From the NCBI GenBank assembly GCA_037179335.1, contig JAKZHN010000022.1, positions 124,001 through 188,000 on the forward strand: 64,000 nt of DNA, given 5' to 3'. Origin of the DNA: Cyclaneusma minus. Taxonomy: Eukaryota > Ascomycota > Leotiomycetes > Marthamycetales > Marthamycetaceae. Position 1 is the first letter of the stretch; the number at the start of each line of letters is the position of its first letter. Position numbers and translations under genes: made by a program. Positions 45,561 to 57,056 of the stretch are shown here, in pieces. The notes beneath the pieces are model-generated. The model was given only the letters and a program-made list of their open reading frames with translations, was not told where the DNA came from and ran no database searches.

Positions 45561-46973
45561 AGGGGTGTGCCGTGTGACAGGCTGCCATGTGCCTGTCGAG
45601 AGAGTTCCTCTAGGCCAGATTGGGGGCTGAGAGCTCATACTATTTTAGCTGGAGAAGAAGAGCCCGCAATAATGGCAATCAAACCGTTCTTAACGATGTG
45701 GGATGTGTTAATGGTGCTTGGCAGGGTAGAACAAAAAGTACTAAGTATAATCTACTGCCGTTATGATTTGTATATTTTGAGCTGTGTGGAGCACCGATAG
45801 TTCCTTGTCTGGCTAAGCGCCTTGTTTGGAGAGCTCAAAGCTCCTTATTCTAGATCTCTTTGTAGCGAGGCTCTTTGTAGCTAGCCCTTTGTAGTTTAGG
45901 CTTTTATTCTTAGCGTACAGCGAGCTACTAATAGGGTACCTAGCTAGCTCTACTTAGAATCTACATCGATTCCTACATTTCAGACCTTCAACAGTATACA
46001 CCTCAAATATACATAAAAAACTTGCTTTCGGCTTCATGGATTAAGATACTATGCTAGCCTATAACTATGCTGCCTGATGATGCAGCATTTTGTTCTATCG
46101 CCTGCAATTTACCAGAGATGAAAAAGGGGTAAGCAGTATCCTAAGCATGTATGTATAAAATTGTGTATATGAATAGAAAGTTGGAATACAGCCTTGGATC
46201 AGGCAGTGCTTCCTTCCGATGCAATGCTATACGGAATAGAGCCCAATGTGAAAATAACCGAAATCCAAAACTTGCCCATGCTATTCCCGGAGGCGACTAG
46301 TGAATAAGAAGCAAGTCTATACAGTTAGATTTCCAACCAGTTAACGCGTCCAACATTCTTCAAGTACTACCCGTTGCTAAGGCCGGAAAATAGAGGTGTT
46401 GATCGGACGATTTCATGACGTGGTGATGATGACGATGAAAAAGAGGGGGTCTGGGCACGATGAGGGCGCCGAAGGCGGCATTGAAGATCTCGTTGATGAG
46501 ACATGGGAAACAGTATGAAAAATACAAGTCCAGCTGGCAGAGAAGAATGTCTTGCTGGACTCGACAGCGTCTCATCGGTGAGGTATAGGTGATCCAGAGG
46601 GCTGGGAAATGTGCTGTCACCGTTGGCTCGCCGGCCCGGTTGAGGTCAAGAGAATGGAGACATGAGAGATATCGAGCTGGGAGGTTTTGATAGTTAGCTT
46701 CTTGACCCGGTTGTACGGCAGAATGATGAACTAACGATTGGAAAGTCTAGTTGCTAGCTAGCAGAGAAGGCGATTTTGGGCTGTGCAGGTTTTCCAGCAT
46801 GATTGTGACGGGTAAGGCATGGAGCGTGCGGCTCTGCCTAGCCAGGTTGACGCTCGAAGGTACGATGCCGACAAAGCGAGCTGCACAAGAGCGAATGAGG
46901 TGGAAGGGGTGAAGTTGATCCAAGATGTGGCGGGAAGTTCCAAGTTTTGCAGAACAAGGTGCAAAAGATAGCA

Positions 46974-48599
46974 TTATGACTGCGTACCCCGACCCGAGTC
47001 TCTGTTCCAGAGCTGAAGAGTGCGCTCAATATCCTCAAGCTCTTGACGTCTTTCATCGCGAAATTGCTGTAGCTGGGCGTAGAAGTAGTTGGACGGCTGC
47101 GCATTCGATGGCAAATTCCTCAAAATTGGACATGACCTTGGCCTGACTTGTTGAGCTGGTTCTGGGATGGATGCTTGGGGCTGGCTGAGGATGTCTGGGC
47201 TCAGGTTGGGATACTGGATGAGGGTAGGATTCTCAATGGCTGTGAACAGGTGCAGATTGGATATGTTGGGCATGTTGGGCATGGCCGACTGATTGGAGTA
47301 TCTGTTGGCGGTGGCTTCGAGGAAGCTGGGCTGCTGGGTGGAGTAGAAAGGAGCCGCGCCGTTGGCACCAAAGCCAGAGGATAAATTGACACTGGTGTTT
47401 GGACTGGAAGCATTGGTAGAGCTGCTCGTAGCGCTGCGGTGGCTGGTGGTGCGGCTCATACCAGGGGCTGCTGTGTTTACCGAGGGGGCTTGGAGTCCCA
47501 GCAGTGCGCCGTTACTGCTGAGCGAGGATCTTCGGCTTCTGCCGGTAGCTGGGTGAGACCGTTTTATATGTTCCTCTAGGTTCGATTTGCGGGCGAATCC
47601 TATACGATTGATATGGCGTTTGCAAGATGCGACAGGGCAGATAAAGAACGTGGACTTGGGGCCGTGGACTTCTCTCTGGTGCCTGTGAAGACTGCCTTTG
47701 TCCGGGAATCTGATAGAGCAAACCCTCTGAGAGCAAGAGTACGGTTTCTTATGGCGGTCTATGTGCCTTCTGGGAATTTCTTTAGCATTCGTGATTGACA
47801 TAAAAGACACCACAGCTGATAATATGGGCTTACTTCAGTTCTGAAGGTCTTGAGAAAGAAGGCTTTTCAGGGCATCCAGAATGCTGGCATTGATGCTTCT
47901 CCTTGATTGGAGACGCCGAAGGCGTTAGAAGGATTGTCGGCAAGCCAAGGCGCTGGGGTTGTTCTTGCTGCGTAGCTTCATCAGGCTGGTAGGGAGCCTG
48001 GTCTGTTGAAATCCTATTCCAGAAATCAGTGCGGTCCTAATTTTTCACAAAGAGGCGTCCAGGCCATTCTCTCTCTTTGGTTGCAGCCTGTGGCACGGGT
48101 TCTCATTGCCTACGCCCCTGATGTAAGTTGTAGCAAACCTCCATGGGCGTAGGACTGATAACCCCAGCAAGGATCCACAAAGCAGCTATGTTACTCCACG
48201 AAGCAAGCAGAGAGATGCCTTACTGCAAGGGAGCGTTTGCAGAAAAGCTCTGCGTCAAGTTCTGAGAGGACGTTGGGTTTGTGCTATCGAAAGATGGCCA
48301 GTCTATCAAATAGATAAATAAGGTTAGAATGGTGACTTCGCATTTGGAGAAGGCTGTAATGTGGATTACTCACATGATGAGTTGATGTAGTCGGAGCCAG
48401 AAAATTCGAAGTCATCCCGATCCAGACCCTGACCGATAGGCTGCAGCGGGTCACCCTAGTAACATATGAATCAGATATTAACCCAATTTCGGGTGTGTGA
48501 TGAGAATGGAGAAATTTGTCCGACAAGGCAGCGAAACAAGTCCAAAATCAGAGCTTCACAACAACGGGGTCACAAAGGCATGCATACGAGACATACCAT
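46974..48599 (-). CDS. C2H2 zinc-finger protein, copy 2
   Basis: Five exons, complement(join(46974..47769,47834..48013,48224..48302,48374..48455,48597..48599)), give 379 residues. Exon 1 is only the ATG, exon 4 is 180 bases and all intron phases are as in copy 1. The three fingers are CQHSGC.. HIDRH, CSQRVC.. HQREVH and CPVASC.. HIKRSH. The second finger, with PYSCSQ and FPDKGSLHRH, is nearly the same in both copies. The third keeps RIGFARKSN against RGFARRAN. The Ser-rich middle (MSRTTSHRSATSSSTNASS) and the C-terminal helix (LQQFRDERRQELEDIERTL) are also shared. Intron 3 (210 bases) is longer than the other introns. Probably a DNA-binding regulator from a local duplication. Confidence 0.72.
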
Positions 48600-49872
48600 A
48601 GTAGTCAGAGGGTTCATTCTTCAATGCGGAGGAGTCGAGCACAGCACAGTCACTATTGCGTAGGGTTCGAGATATTGGTGAGTCGGGAAGATGTTATTGA
48701 AGATCATTGGGAAATGAATCAATGATGGGAGTCACGGATTATAAGGGACTTGGATGCCTTCCGCACAGCCTCTCTGGTCTAAGTGGTATTTTATGAGGCT
48801 CTTAGGATTAGGTCCTGTTATCTGAGGCTATCGATTTTGCCCTTTTCACCTCGGGCAGACGTAACAGGCTGCGTCTACCTCTAAGGTTCCGCCCACTCCC
48901 CCCATGTCCCACGTGATCCCGCAGCTTAGAACGTGCACGGCGTGCAGCTTCTGGTTTGAAAGCCCTGGTAATTCAGTCCAAGCTTGATGTAAAGATTGAA
49001 ATCTTAGCATCCACCAGTCTGAATTTCAGTCTCGTGACATTACGGTGCGATATGCAGTCACTTACAGCCGAGATTTTGCGTGAAAGCTCCTAATTTTCAG
49101 CTACCAGAAACCGAGAGATCAAGTTCGATCTCGTAGTTTCAGTCGGTCCAGAATTCGCGCCCTAACTGATAAACGTCTGACTAGAAATCCTGTAATCAGT
49201 AGTATGGGTCTGAAAGTTTCCCTGGCCACATTTTCCATACACCGTCGATGCTGGAGTCAATGCTGCAACAAATTTTTCTAGATCTTTCCTCGATTGTGGA
49301 CTATGTCGGGACCCTATCAAGACCTGGATGGTATACTTGAAAGGAATATTGTAAATCTGTAGAGACTTGAATGAATGATGAAAGTTGAAGAGCCTCGGTG
49401 AGAGCAATACCTGAAATAAAGAGGAATTGGACATTCTTTATAGATATCTTGTCGAAGAACTTCCTCCTCAAGATACTTGTAGATACAGCGGGGTGTAGAA
49501 AGTCTGGCTACGGACAAGCGACAGTTTTGGTTTGAAATGTATCCTGACTTTTTACACCCTCTTGTATGATCGAGGCTGCTGAAGTGAGCCCCTCCCTTGT
49601 ACCCATCATGCTCACCAAAGCGCCACTTTTGAGACCTCATGCAGGGCGAAGGCTGCATACTCGTCGAAATCCTTTCGGACGTTTCGGTGAAAGAGCCAAG
49701 AATGGGGGCCAAATGGTTATCCGCCAGGATTTGGCAGCCACTGCCTAGTTTCTGCCCTGCTTTCTGTATGCACTCTGTCCCGTCACTGCCTCCACTGCCT
49801 CGTTCTGCTCATAATTGAACCTATGAAAACTTCCTAAATCTCCATACTCAGCGTCACTCATTTGTTTTCCTG

Positions 49873-49893
49873 AGGCGAAGCTGTGCTTCGCCT
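49873..49893. repeat. Hairpin shared with 45308-45329
   Basis: AGGCGAAGC, loop TGT, GCTTCGCCT, a perfect 9-base stem. Followed in both copies by similar bases and then GAGCCTCGTCAC. Confidence 0.65.
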
Positions 49894-50074
49894 TGTTCTC
49901 CCAAGGCAGAATTCAGACATGGCTGTCTCGAGCCTCGTCACTGCAAACGTGGTGCTTGGTAAGGTTGTCGGACTTACACTTCCGATTGGCAAAGTATGGC
50001 TCGTTTCCCGCTTCATTGGATACTGGGCATTAACAGAGAGAAAGAAGGGATCGTGCCGTGATAGTGGGGAGAGT

Positions 50075-50114
50075 GGGGGTTGAGAGGGGAAGCGGTGGTA
50101 CCGTTGTACCTGAC
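50075..50114. repeat. 40-bp block duplicated from 45521-45560
   Basis: 39 of 40 bases are the same as in the other copy. Matching continues patchily to GATTGGGGGCTGA about 60-70 bases downstream in both. Confidence 0.85.
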
Positions 50115-53100
50115 ATGGATTTGATACGTCGCCAGCTGAGTGAGTTCCTGGCGGCTAGATTGGGGGCTGAAAGCTGGTGTCGGGGATAGCCGCCCTCACA
50201 ATTACAAATCTTGTCCTCCTGCAGGTCATGTGAATCCCGTGATCGGACATGTTCCAAAGTTTTCAGCCACTTGGGGCGTGACTCCGAAGTCAGGTGACTG
50301 GAAATAACGGATGAATATTGTAGAGCGCATTCTCAGCCGCAGTGTCTCGATACTGAGGTGTAGACACATGAAACCTATTCAAGAGGTAAAACTTGGATGA
50401 CTGAGAAGCAGGACATGATGTTGAGATACATCGCAAGACAAGAAAACTATGACCTCCTCTGGATCCAGTCAAAGGGAAGATTGACCCAACTTGTGAAGCA
50501 ATCGTGCTTTTCAAAACATTGTAAAAGCGAAGTGTTGCTCGCTGAATGCAGACGTCGATATACACGCCATGAACATTAGATTATGTTAGCGCCAATATCG
50601 ACTTACTTGCTGACACGGACACTCGTAGCGATTTTCATATATTCGAAAGAGATTCGGATTTTCGAATTGGCTTGGAAATTTGGTTGAAATCGCAATGACA
50701 ATGTCATTGGCTTTTGCTGTCATGTTCACTTGAGGATCAAAGTGTTAGGTGATGTGATGAGGTTGGGTTTTGACTCTCGAGCTAAGTCAACTTTGTGTAA
50801 CCATAAACCTACCCCAGCGGCCTAGGATTCAGCAAGTCTCCACCTCTCGAACAACATAATAGCCCTTTCAACAACTTACTTGGTCAAATTGAAGATTGGA
50901 GGCGTTTAGGTCCACCTGTGACCGTGACAAGATTCGTGGTGGTGACTTCCTCGGCTATGGAGTTCCCGAGATATCTCCTATGAGGGGTAACGACTCCAAT
51001 CTGGAACCACCTGCATATTCCAGCAAGAACTCGCGATCCCATGGGCCGTGGTCCGTGGACTTCAAAACCGAGAATTCGGAATCTCCAAGATGGGCCGGCC
51101 CGAGTCTCTTCGTGATCTATGCGGGATACTATCCGCCGAGGCCAGAACCACTGACCGCTCTCGATCATGTTTTTCAGCCGCAAAGTCCCTCAGAGCCGAT
51201 AATAATCCAAACGTAATAAGACCGTTGATATCCGGCCGTTCTTCGAGTCTGTGTGACAGATGTGCAGGCAGCCTGCGGGGTTGAGGAGCTGAGAGTGGCT
51301 GGAATCACAAAAAGCAATACAGAATAAGAGAAGGGACCCAGGTCCGGAAACCATTTTGATACAGATGCAGAATCTTCTATGTCAAATACAGACCATTGCA
51401 TAAATCCATGATCCGGTATCTCGGGACTTCCACGCGGGCCGAGGCAGAATAACGTTGGCTGTCGAGACAATTGTTTAAGGTACCTGTGTGGATATGGGAG
51501 CACCGGTATCGATGCAAGATGATGCCCGAGGGCGTGGGATCAACGATTGTACTTCAGGATTGGACTTAGAGAAGGTTTCATGCCTGAGATGACTGCTTGC
51601 GAGACTTCAGTTGCTTTTCATCCGAACTACGGATGGAGAATTTACCTTTGTCAATCTGTAGGTAATCATTCTGTCAGATCTTGACATTGAGCTTAATGAG
51701 CCGCTTCATGTTGTACGATGGATTTGGAACTCAGCCGTCTCTCGCCGACCTTCGTGTAGAGAGTGTCCCGTCCCCCACGTTTCGGTACTTCAGCCAAGGA
51801 GGATAGCTGCATGACAGCTCAAGCTACGGCAATTGCTTTTTACTTTAAACTTTAGACTTTTGTCACGTCATTTATTGCGTCTTACATTGATTTTCACTTT
51901 GGTTCATTTTCGACTATCCAATTATCCCTTCGATTTGCTTCGATCGCGGTCCGACCCTTAACTCTCGGCTGCCACTTCGGACCGGGAAACCCAGTCCAAA
52001 TCACGGATCACACTGGTTCACTACATTTTGGGCCTTCGACCGGACTGGGTGTCCCAGTCCAAGACCTGGACTGAACTACAGAGCTCGAGCCTACCAGGTG
52101 ATGGTCAGGATGGCTGATGATTAGTGAGCAATAATGCCCGAAAGCATCAGAGCCTCCTTGAGAGAAGTAGAACGCCCCTGAAGGACCCTCTGATGAGAAG
52201 AAACACACCATTGGTCGAGGAGACCCCGGAGAATCAATCCTGTGCCTCCGCCACCGATGCATACCTACAGATCGTCCCAAGGTATATCCTTACTCTCGTC
52301 CTAGTGTCTGTCAATGCTTCATCCATAACTGGAGGATTCGGTCGTGTTCACTGCTGGTAGTTGCTTTCAGCATGGATACAAATGACAAGTGAAAGCCTAA
52401 AATTCCAAATATTGCTTGTCATACATAAATTTACGTCTCATGCATCAACCAAGTGTAGAATGGGGAAAATGCTTGTTTCCAACCCCCAAGGTAGAAAGTC
52501 CCAGAAAATCCCGGGGCTCCAGATCTGCCAAACAATAAACTTCGCACATGTCCTCTTCCTGATTGAACAGGTTCTGCAGTAGTTGGTCCGGGCCCTAGAC
52601 GTTTCTGAAAAGAAATACATACTGGGCTGGGGTGCTACACCGTCGGTACCTAAGCAACCCACAGTTTCGAAACATGCATTCCTTGCGCACTTCACGACCC
52701 TTGATGTCCGGAATCGGATAAGCCTCCGGCCCGTAAGGTGACATGAAGATTGACTAAGATGTCCTGGATAATGCAATATGGGTCGAAGAGGTTGCAGGCA
52801 AACGATGTTGCTTGACAGCCAAGGTTTCATTTGGCATCTGTGCATTGAATTTCTGGCAAACCATGCAGGATAGGTCGTAAGAAGATTGCCTTAGTCTTGA
52901 GTAACAAAGCGACCGTGTATCACCGGACGCGAAGTCGGCTGGAAAGAATCGTGAGCCAGGATTTTGATCGCCTTCCTGTGACTTATCGCCACGTGCGAGA
53001 GTAGAGCCAACCTGGTGGAGTTGGATCTAAGAACATTCCTTTATTGGATCACATCGTCGAGCTACTAGCAGTTCTCAAGATCCCTCTTTTCTTTTCTGTG

Positions 53101-54842
53101 AAAATAAAGAATGCCAAAGATACGCTCAGACACGTAGTCATGCTTTTTTCCCACCCTATCACCACGTGCGAGAGCGAAGTTGATTTTTACGGAGCACGGC
53201 TTGGCAACACACTAGCGGTGAAAGAATTCCCAATCTCAAAAATGATGGTTATGATTTTAATAAACGAGCTTAGTGCGATATCGCCACAACAGGCAGAATA
53301 CAGCCTACAGGATGTGCTTAACTCTCATCGCATATTCCACTCAGGAAGGCAGGTCAATCCCCAACAGCTCAGCCTTCTCCACGTTGATCTCTGCCAAGTG
53401 GTGGAAAACCCGCCGTGTTTGCTATATTGCGTGGGGGCCACCCAGAAATTAGAGAGACGCACTTCCAACTCAGTACAGTAGTGAGTTGCGAATATGCTTC
53501 TAGAGCACTGACGATGATCATTCATATGTGCATACCTTCGGCCTTAAGGTCCACTCAACGGTAAGACCGCAGATCTAGAGCATTCCCAAATACCAGTTTA
53601 CCGAACGGATTCCCCACCTGTGAAGAAGAAAGTAAAGAATTCCGCGGCATTGGGTTCCTAATCCCCTGAACCCTGACAGATGTATCTGCAGGGTTCTAGA
53701 CAAGTCATGCGCAGAGCCGTGTGGATGGATTAGCCGCTGAGCCCAGGAACCAGGTCAGACGGATTCACCAAGCTGCAGGTCAGCTATGACTACTTCATAG
53801 ATGCCTATCTTTGGACTGCCGAGCCGTGGACTGCATTATTTTACATTCAGTAGGTTTGGCCTTGCTGTACCGGCATATGACTTTCGTGAAGTCAGTCTAC
53901 TCATCTGGTAGATGGAGGCCACACTTTTCGTCAAACATGACAATGAATCATAGGCTGTTACTGCGTGGACTGTGGATGATTTGGAAAACCGAGAACCAGG
54001 ATAGACGGTCGTGTCTGAGCGGCAGTAATGTCTCATATCAAGCTCTCTTCCGTGCGGGGAAGTGGAGCAGTGAGAAGCAGATCACAAATCTATCAGCAAG
54101 AGCTGTCTAAAGAAGAAGTAATGTGGATCCTGCCGAGAGTCGAGAATCCAAGCCAACGCCAGTTCGACTGGATTTGTTTAGAGCAGGCCTCGAGGACTTG
54201 ACCTACAATCGAGCATGTTGCGAGAAACTGACTTCAAATCCGACATCGTAGAGGACCAGGATCATGCCCAAAACTTGACTTGAACAGGAAACATGGCTTT
54301 CATACTCATCCTTCAGGAATCTGGAAGTGTGTGCTGCAAATTTGGTAATCACGCAATCTAGAACGCCTCCTAGGAGTCCCAAGACAAAAGAAAAGAGAAT
54401 CTGTATGTCAGATTCGTGCCCCTTGCGTCAACCACTATTGGCCGGGAGTAGAGGTGGCAAGAATCCAGCCCAGGACTTCAGTTCAGCTTGAAGTTTGAAG
54501 TGGCTGAAGTGACAGAATCACTTTGATATCCATCGTTGACTAGGAATATTCGACATGATTTCTGGCTCGAGAAGGAACCTGACAAGCCTCCTACGTCTTC
54601 CAAATGCTTGGAAGTTCCTTCTATTCAGTGATAGTAGCTGCTCACAGCACCACGTTGGGGGCCAGTTGGGCTCACCATCCAAACTAAACTTGCTATTTTG
54701 ACAGACTACCGGAACCGGTTGGCCACACCTAACAGTTTACCCCAGTTTTTTCCCTCCGATGTTGTGAAACCTTGGGCAACAATACTGTCAGCCCCCTTGT
54801 CCACGTTTCCATCATCGCCTTCCTGGATTCTCCTTTGAGAGG

Positions 54843-54848
54843 TATAAA
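54843..54848 (+). promoter_or_regulatory. Possible TATA box of the secreted-protein gene
   Basis: TATAAA lies 155 bases before the start codon at 54998, with a C/T-rich leader between. The position is plausible for a highly expressed fungal gene with a long leader. Confidence 0.4.
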
Positions 54849-54997
54849 GATCCTCATTTACCTCCCCTCATGTCATCTTTTCAACCACCACACTCAGCTT
54901 CACTTCCACAACCATCTTCTCAAGACTTTCACCATCCAAACCAATCTCCACCCTTCAAGCCTCAAGTCTCCCACCGACAACCTTCGAAACCGTCAAG

Positions 54998-55739
54998 ATG
55001 CAATACGCTACCATCTTCACCGCCGCTCTCAGCCTCTTCGCTGGCATCTCAGTTGCCTCCCCTGTTGCTGATGCCTCTGCTGGCCGCGATGTCTCCGCCG
55101 CTCCCGCCAAGCGCCAAACCTCCATTGTGGACCAGATCGGCACCATTGTCACCACCCTCGACAACACCATCAATGCCGACATCGCTGCGATCAGTAAGAT
55201 AGTCCAATTCCACATCTGAAGACTCCATGTATTTAACAGTATTCTCAGACACCCTCATTGCCAGCGGCGGGGCACTCACCGCCACCGCCGTTGCACAGAT
55301 TGAGGCCGACCTGAACGACATCGAGAACGCCATCACCGCCGCAACCACCAGCATTGTAGCAATCAGTGGCGACGCTCTCACTGGTCTGACTGCCGCTGAG
55401 ATTGCTGCTCTTACTTCTGATGTCACTGCCGTCACCACTACTTTGGCTGCTCTTCAGGCTGAGCTCCTTGCTCTCGTGAACCCCATCCTTGGAGGTGAGT
55501 GATTCTAGCCTATAGAAATACCTTGATATCATGAAATGCTAACCAAAATCTCAGCTACCTCCACTGCCATCGAAGGAGAGCTTACCGCTATCCAGAACCT
55601 GATCCAGCCTTTCATCGACCCCTTGGTCGGCCTGGTCGACTCGGCCACCGGCGCCGCCGGAGCCACCGTTGTTTTCCTCCAAGCCGCCGTCACCACCCTG
55701 ACGAACCTCGTCAGCGCCTTGATCGGCCTTCCCTTGTAA
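54998..55739 (+). CDS. Small secreted Ala/Thr-rich protein with Kex2-type site
   Basis: join(54998..55193,55249..55494,55555..55739) gives 208 residues. Residues 1-20 form a signal peptide (MQYATIFTAALSLFAGISVA). A Lys-Arg pair at residues 38-39 (APAKRQTS) is a likely Kex2 cut that frees the mature chain. The rest is a run of amphipathic helices rich in Ala, Thr, Ile and Leu (DQIGTIVTTLDNTINADIAA, AQIEADLNDIENAITAATTS). It has no Cys after the signal region and ends ALIGLPL. The helical, Ala/Thr-rich design recalls hydrophobic surface-binding (HsbA-like) proteins, but I cannot confirm that. It could equally be an effector-type or wall protein. Both introns have branch-like CTAAC or CTGAA motifs and standard borders. 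Confidence 0.7.
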
Positions 55740-57056
55740 ATCAACATCGATGGTGCACAAAGAGAAGGGTGGCGATTAGGTGGGCTGTGGGTCGAGACTT
55801 TGCAAGGACTTTTTTCAGGATATGGCTGCAATGTGTGATTGATGAGGGGGACTGGAGTGGTGTTTTTATGAAGCGCACGAGTCTGTCTCTCTTTGATGAC
55901 TTCATTTCTCGGCTCCCTCCTATTATCTGTCTATAGTTCTTCTTCTGATAGTCTCTAATTTCAACGCCGGCCGGCAATTTTGTTGAAAAACTTTGAACAA
56001 CTCTGAACCACTTGATTTTTGTCATGAACGCATGTGACTGAAGAACTTCAAACTCCCCTTTCTGAATCTGCACTTGGATCCTGAAGATCAGAAAACCTAC
56101 CACATATATACAACTTCATCAACCCCATTCCCTCGGTTTGACCAAAATTGCAAGGCCACGAGACATTGAACTCCTTGCATTGGTACAGTTGACTTTGGTT
56201 ATCTGCGGAACCCGAATCGGTGACCCGGTCTTCAAGCTACACGAACTTGCTTCGTTCACAGTCCTCAGCCGAACTTTCAGCTGGTATCTCCCGTAGCATG
56301 TGCAACCTGGACACCCCGACGGCCCGACCCGAACCTCATCACCTCAACATTTGTTATGCGACCGCAGACAGATGGAGATTGTTGAAGCTGCGACTTCTTT
56401 CTGAACGAACGAATGAACGATGTAACTCCACTAACTTCGTTTGAAACTCCACGTTTTGACATCAGGGGCCCAGGGCTTGGAGTGTATTGTGAGGTGTCTC
56501 GACTTCCGAAAGTTGATGACTTGATGTCTTGATAGAACTTGATGAGTCAGAGAGAGAGAGAGTGGCGATGGAAAAGAAGGAGAAAGTTCAAAAATGGTCT
56601 ACCATCGATCGGGTGTGGTCTAGATTCTTGACCGTCGCTCGGGTGATCTTGACCCGTCATGACGCCGTACCTGACTTGGCTTCTTGATTGATTACAGTTC
56701 ACGGCTCTGCATAAGTCCAACAACCCAGTTGAAAACCTTCTGAACTCGACCCAGGAAGACCGGATGACTCGTCAAAGGCATTCCATTCTTCAAAGAAAAA
56801 AAAAATGCCGTGTACGGTGTTTTTCGCGCATCATGCAAGCACATATCCGAGTCATTCTGTCATACGTCATATGTCACAGCAGGGCGGACCCGCACTTCCT
56901 CCGAATGGAACTTCACTCGTCCGTCACCGGGAATCCGGATACCACGGCAAAGATCGCCCAAGTTCACCAGCTTTTATTGACATCAAATGCCGTTTCGTCT
57001 ACCATGAAGCTCTCCCTCTCCCTTCATCTAATATCCTGGGCCGCAGTACCATGTAG
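55740..57056. other. Intergenic, 1.3 kb, no gene found
   Basis: Short frames on both strands without support. A GA dinucleotide run lies near 56551-56562 and a poly-A run near 56800. Confidence 0.45.

Larger units (their letters stand above)
43005..46973. other. Intergenic, 4 kb, with copia relic and duplicated blocks
   Basis: Between the two zinc-finger genes. It holds the deleted copia element (43352-44277), a hairpin and conserved block at about 45300-45640 that recur at 49866-50180, and an AT-rich stretch at 45840-45960 with several CTTTGTAG motifs, probably a decayed repeat. No further gene accepted. Confidence 0.5.
48600..54997. other. Intergenic, 6.4 kb, almost empty
   Basis: The first part carries the duplicated hairpin and 40-base block (49866-50180). 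Beyond that only scattered short frames are seen; the longest is 145 codons at 53044-53481, with no family likeness. CCACGTGCGAGAG occurs twice (52989-53001 and 53162-53174). This stretch may be decayed repeat DNA, but I could not recognise a transposon protein in any frame. Confidence 0.45.

Noticed and set aside
48057..48190. Possible LTR fragment in intron 3 of zinc-finger copy 2
   Set aside because: The bases GGCGTAGGACTGATAA resemble the LTR end of the copia relic (GCGTGTGACTGATAA), and the intron is long, but the likeness covers only about 16 bases.
52982..53174. Direct repeat of CCACGTGCGAGAG
   Set aside because: Only about 13-18 bases match, with nothing else shared around the two copies. 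Chance or a trace of decayed repeat.
53044..53481. 145-codon forward frame in the empty 50-55 kb region
   Set aside because: No recognisable motif, no convincing introns extending it and no neighbouring coding signal. It may be part of a decayed repeat.
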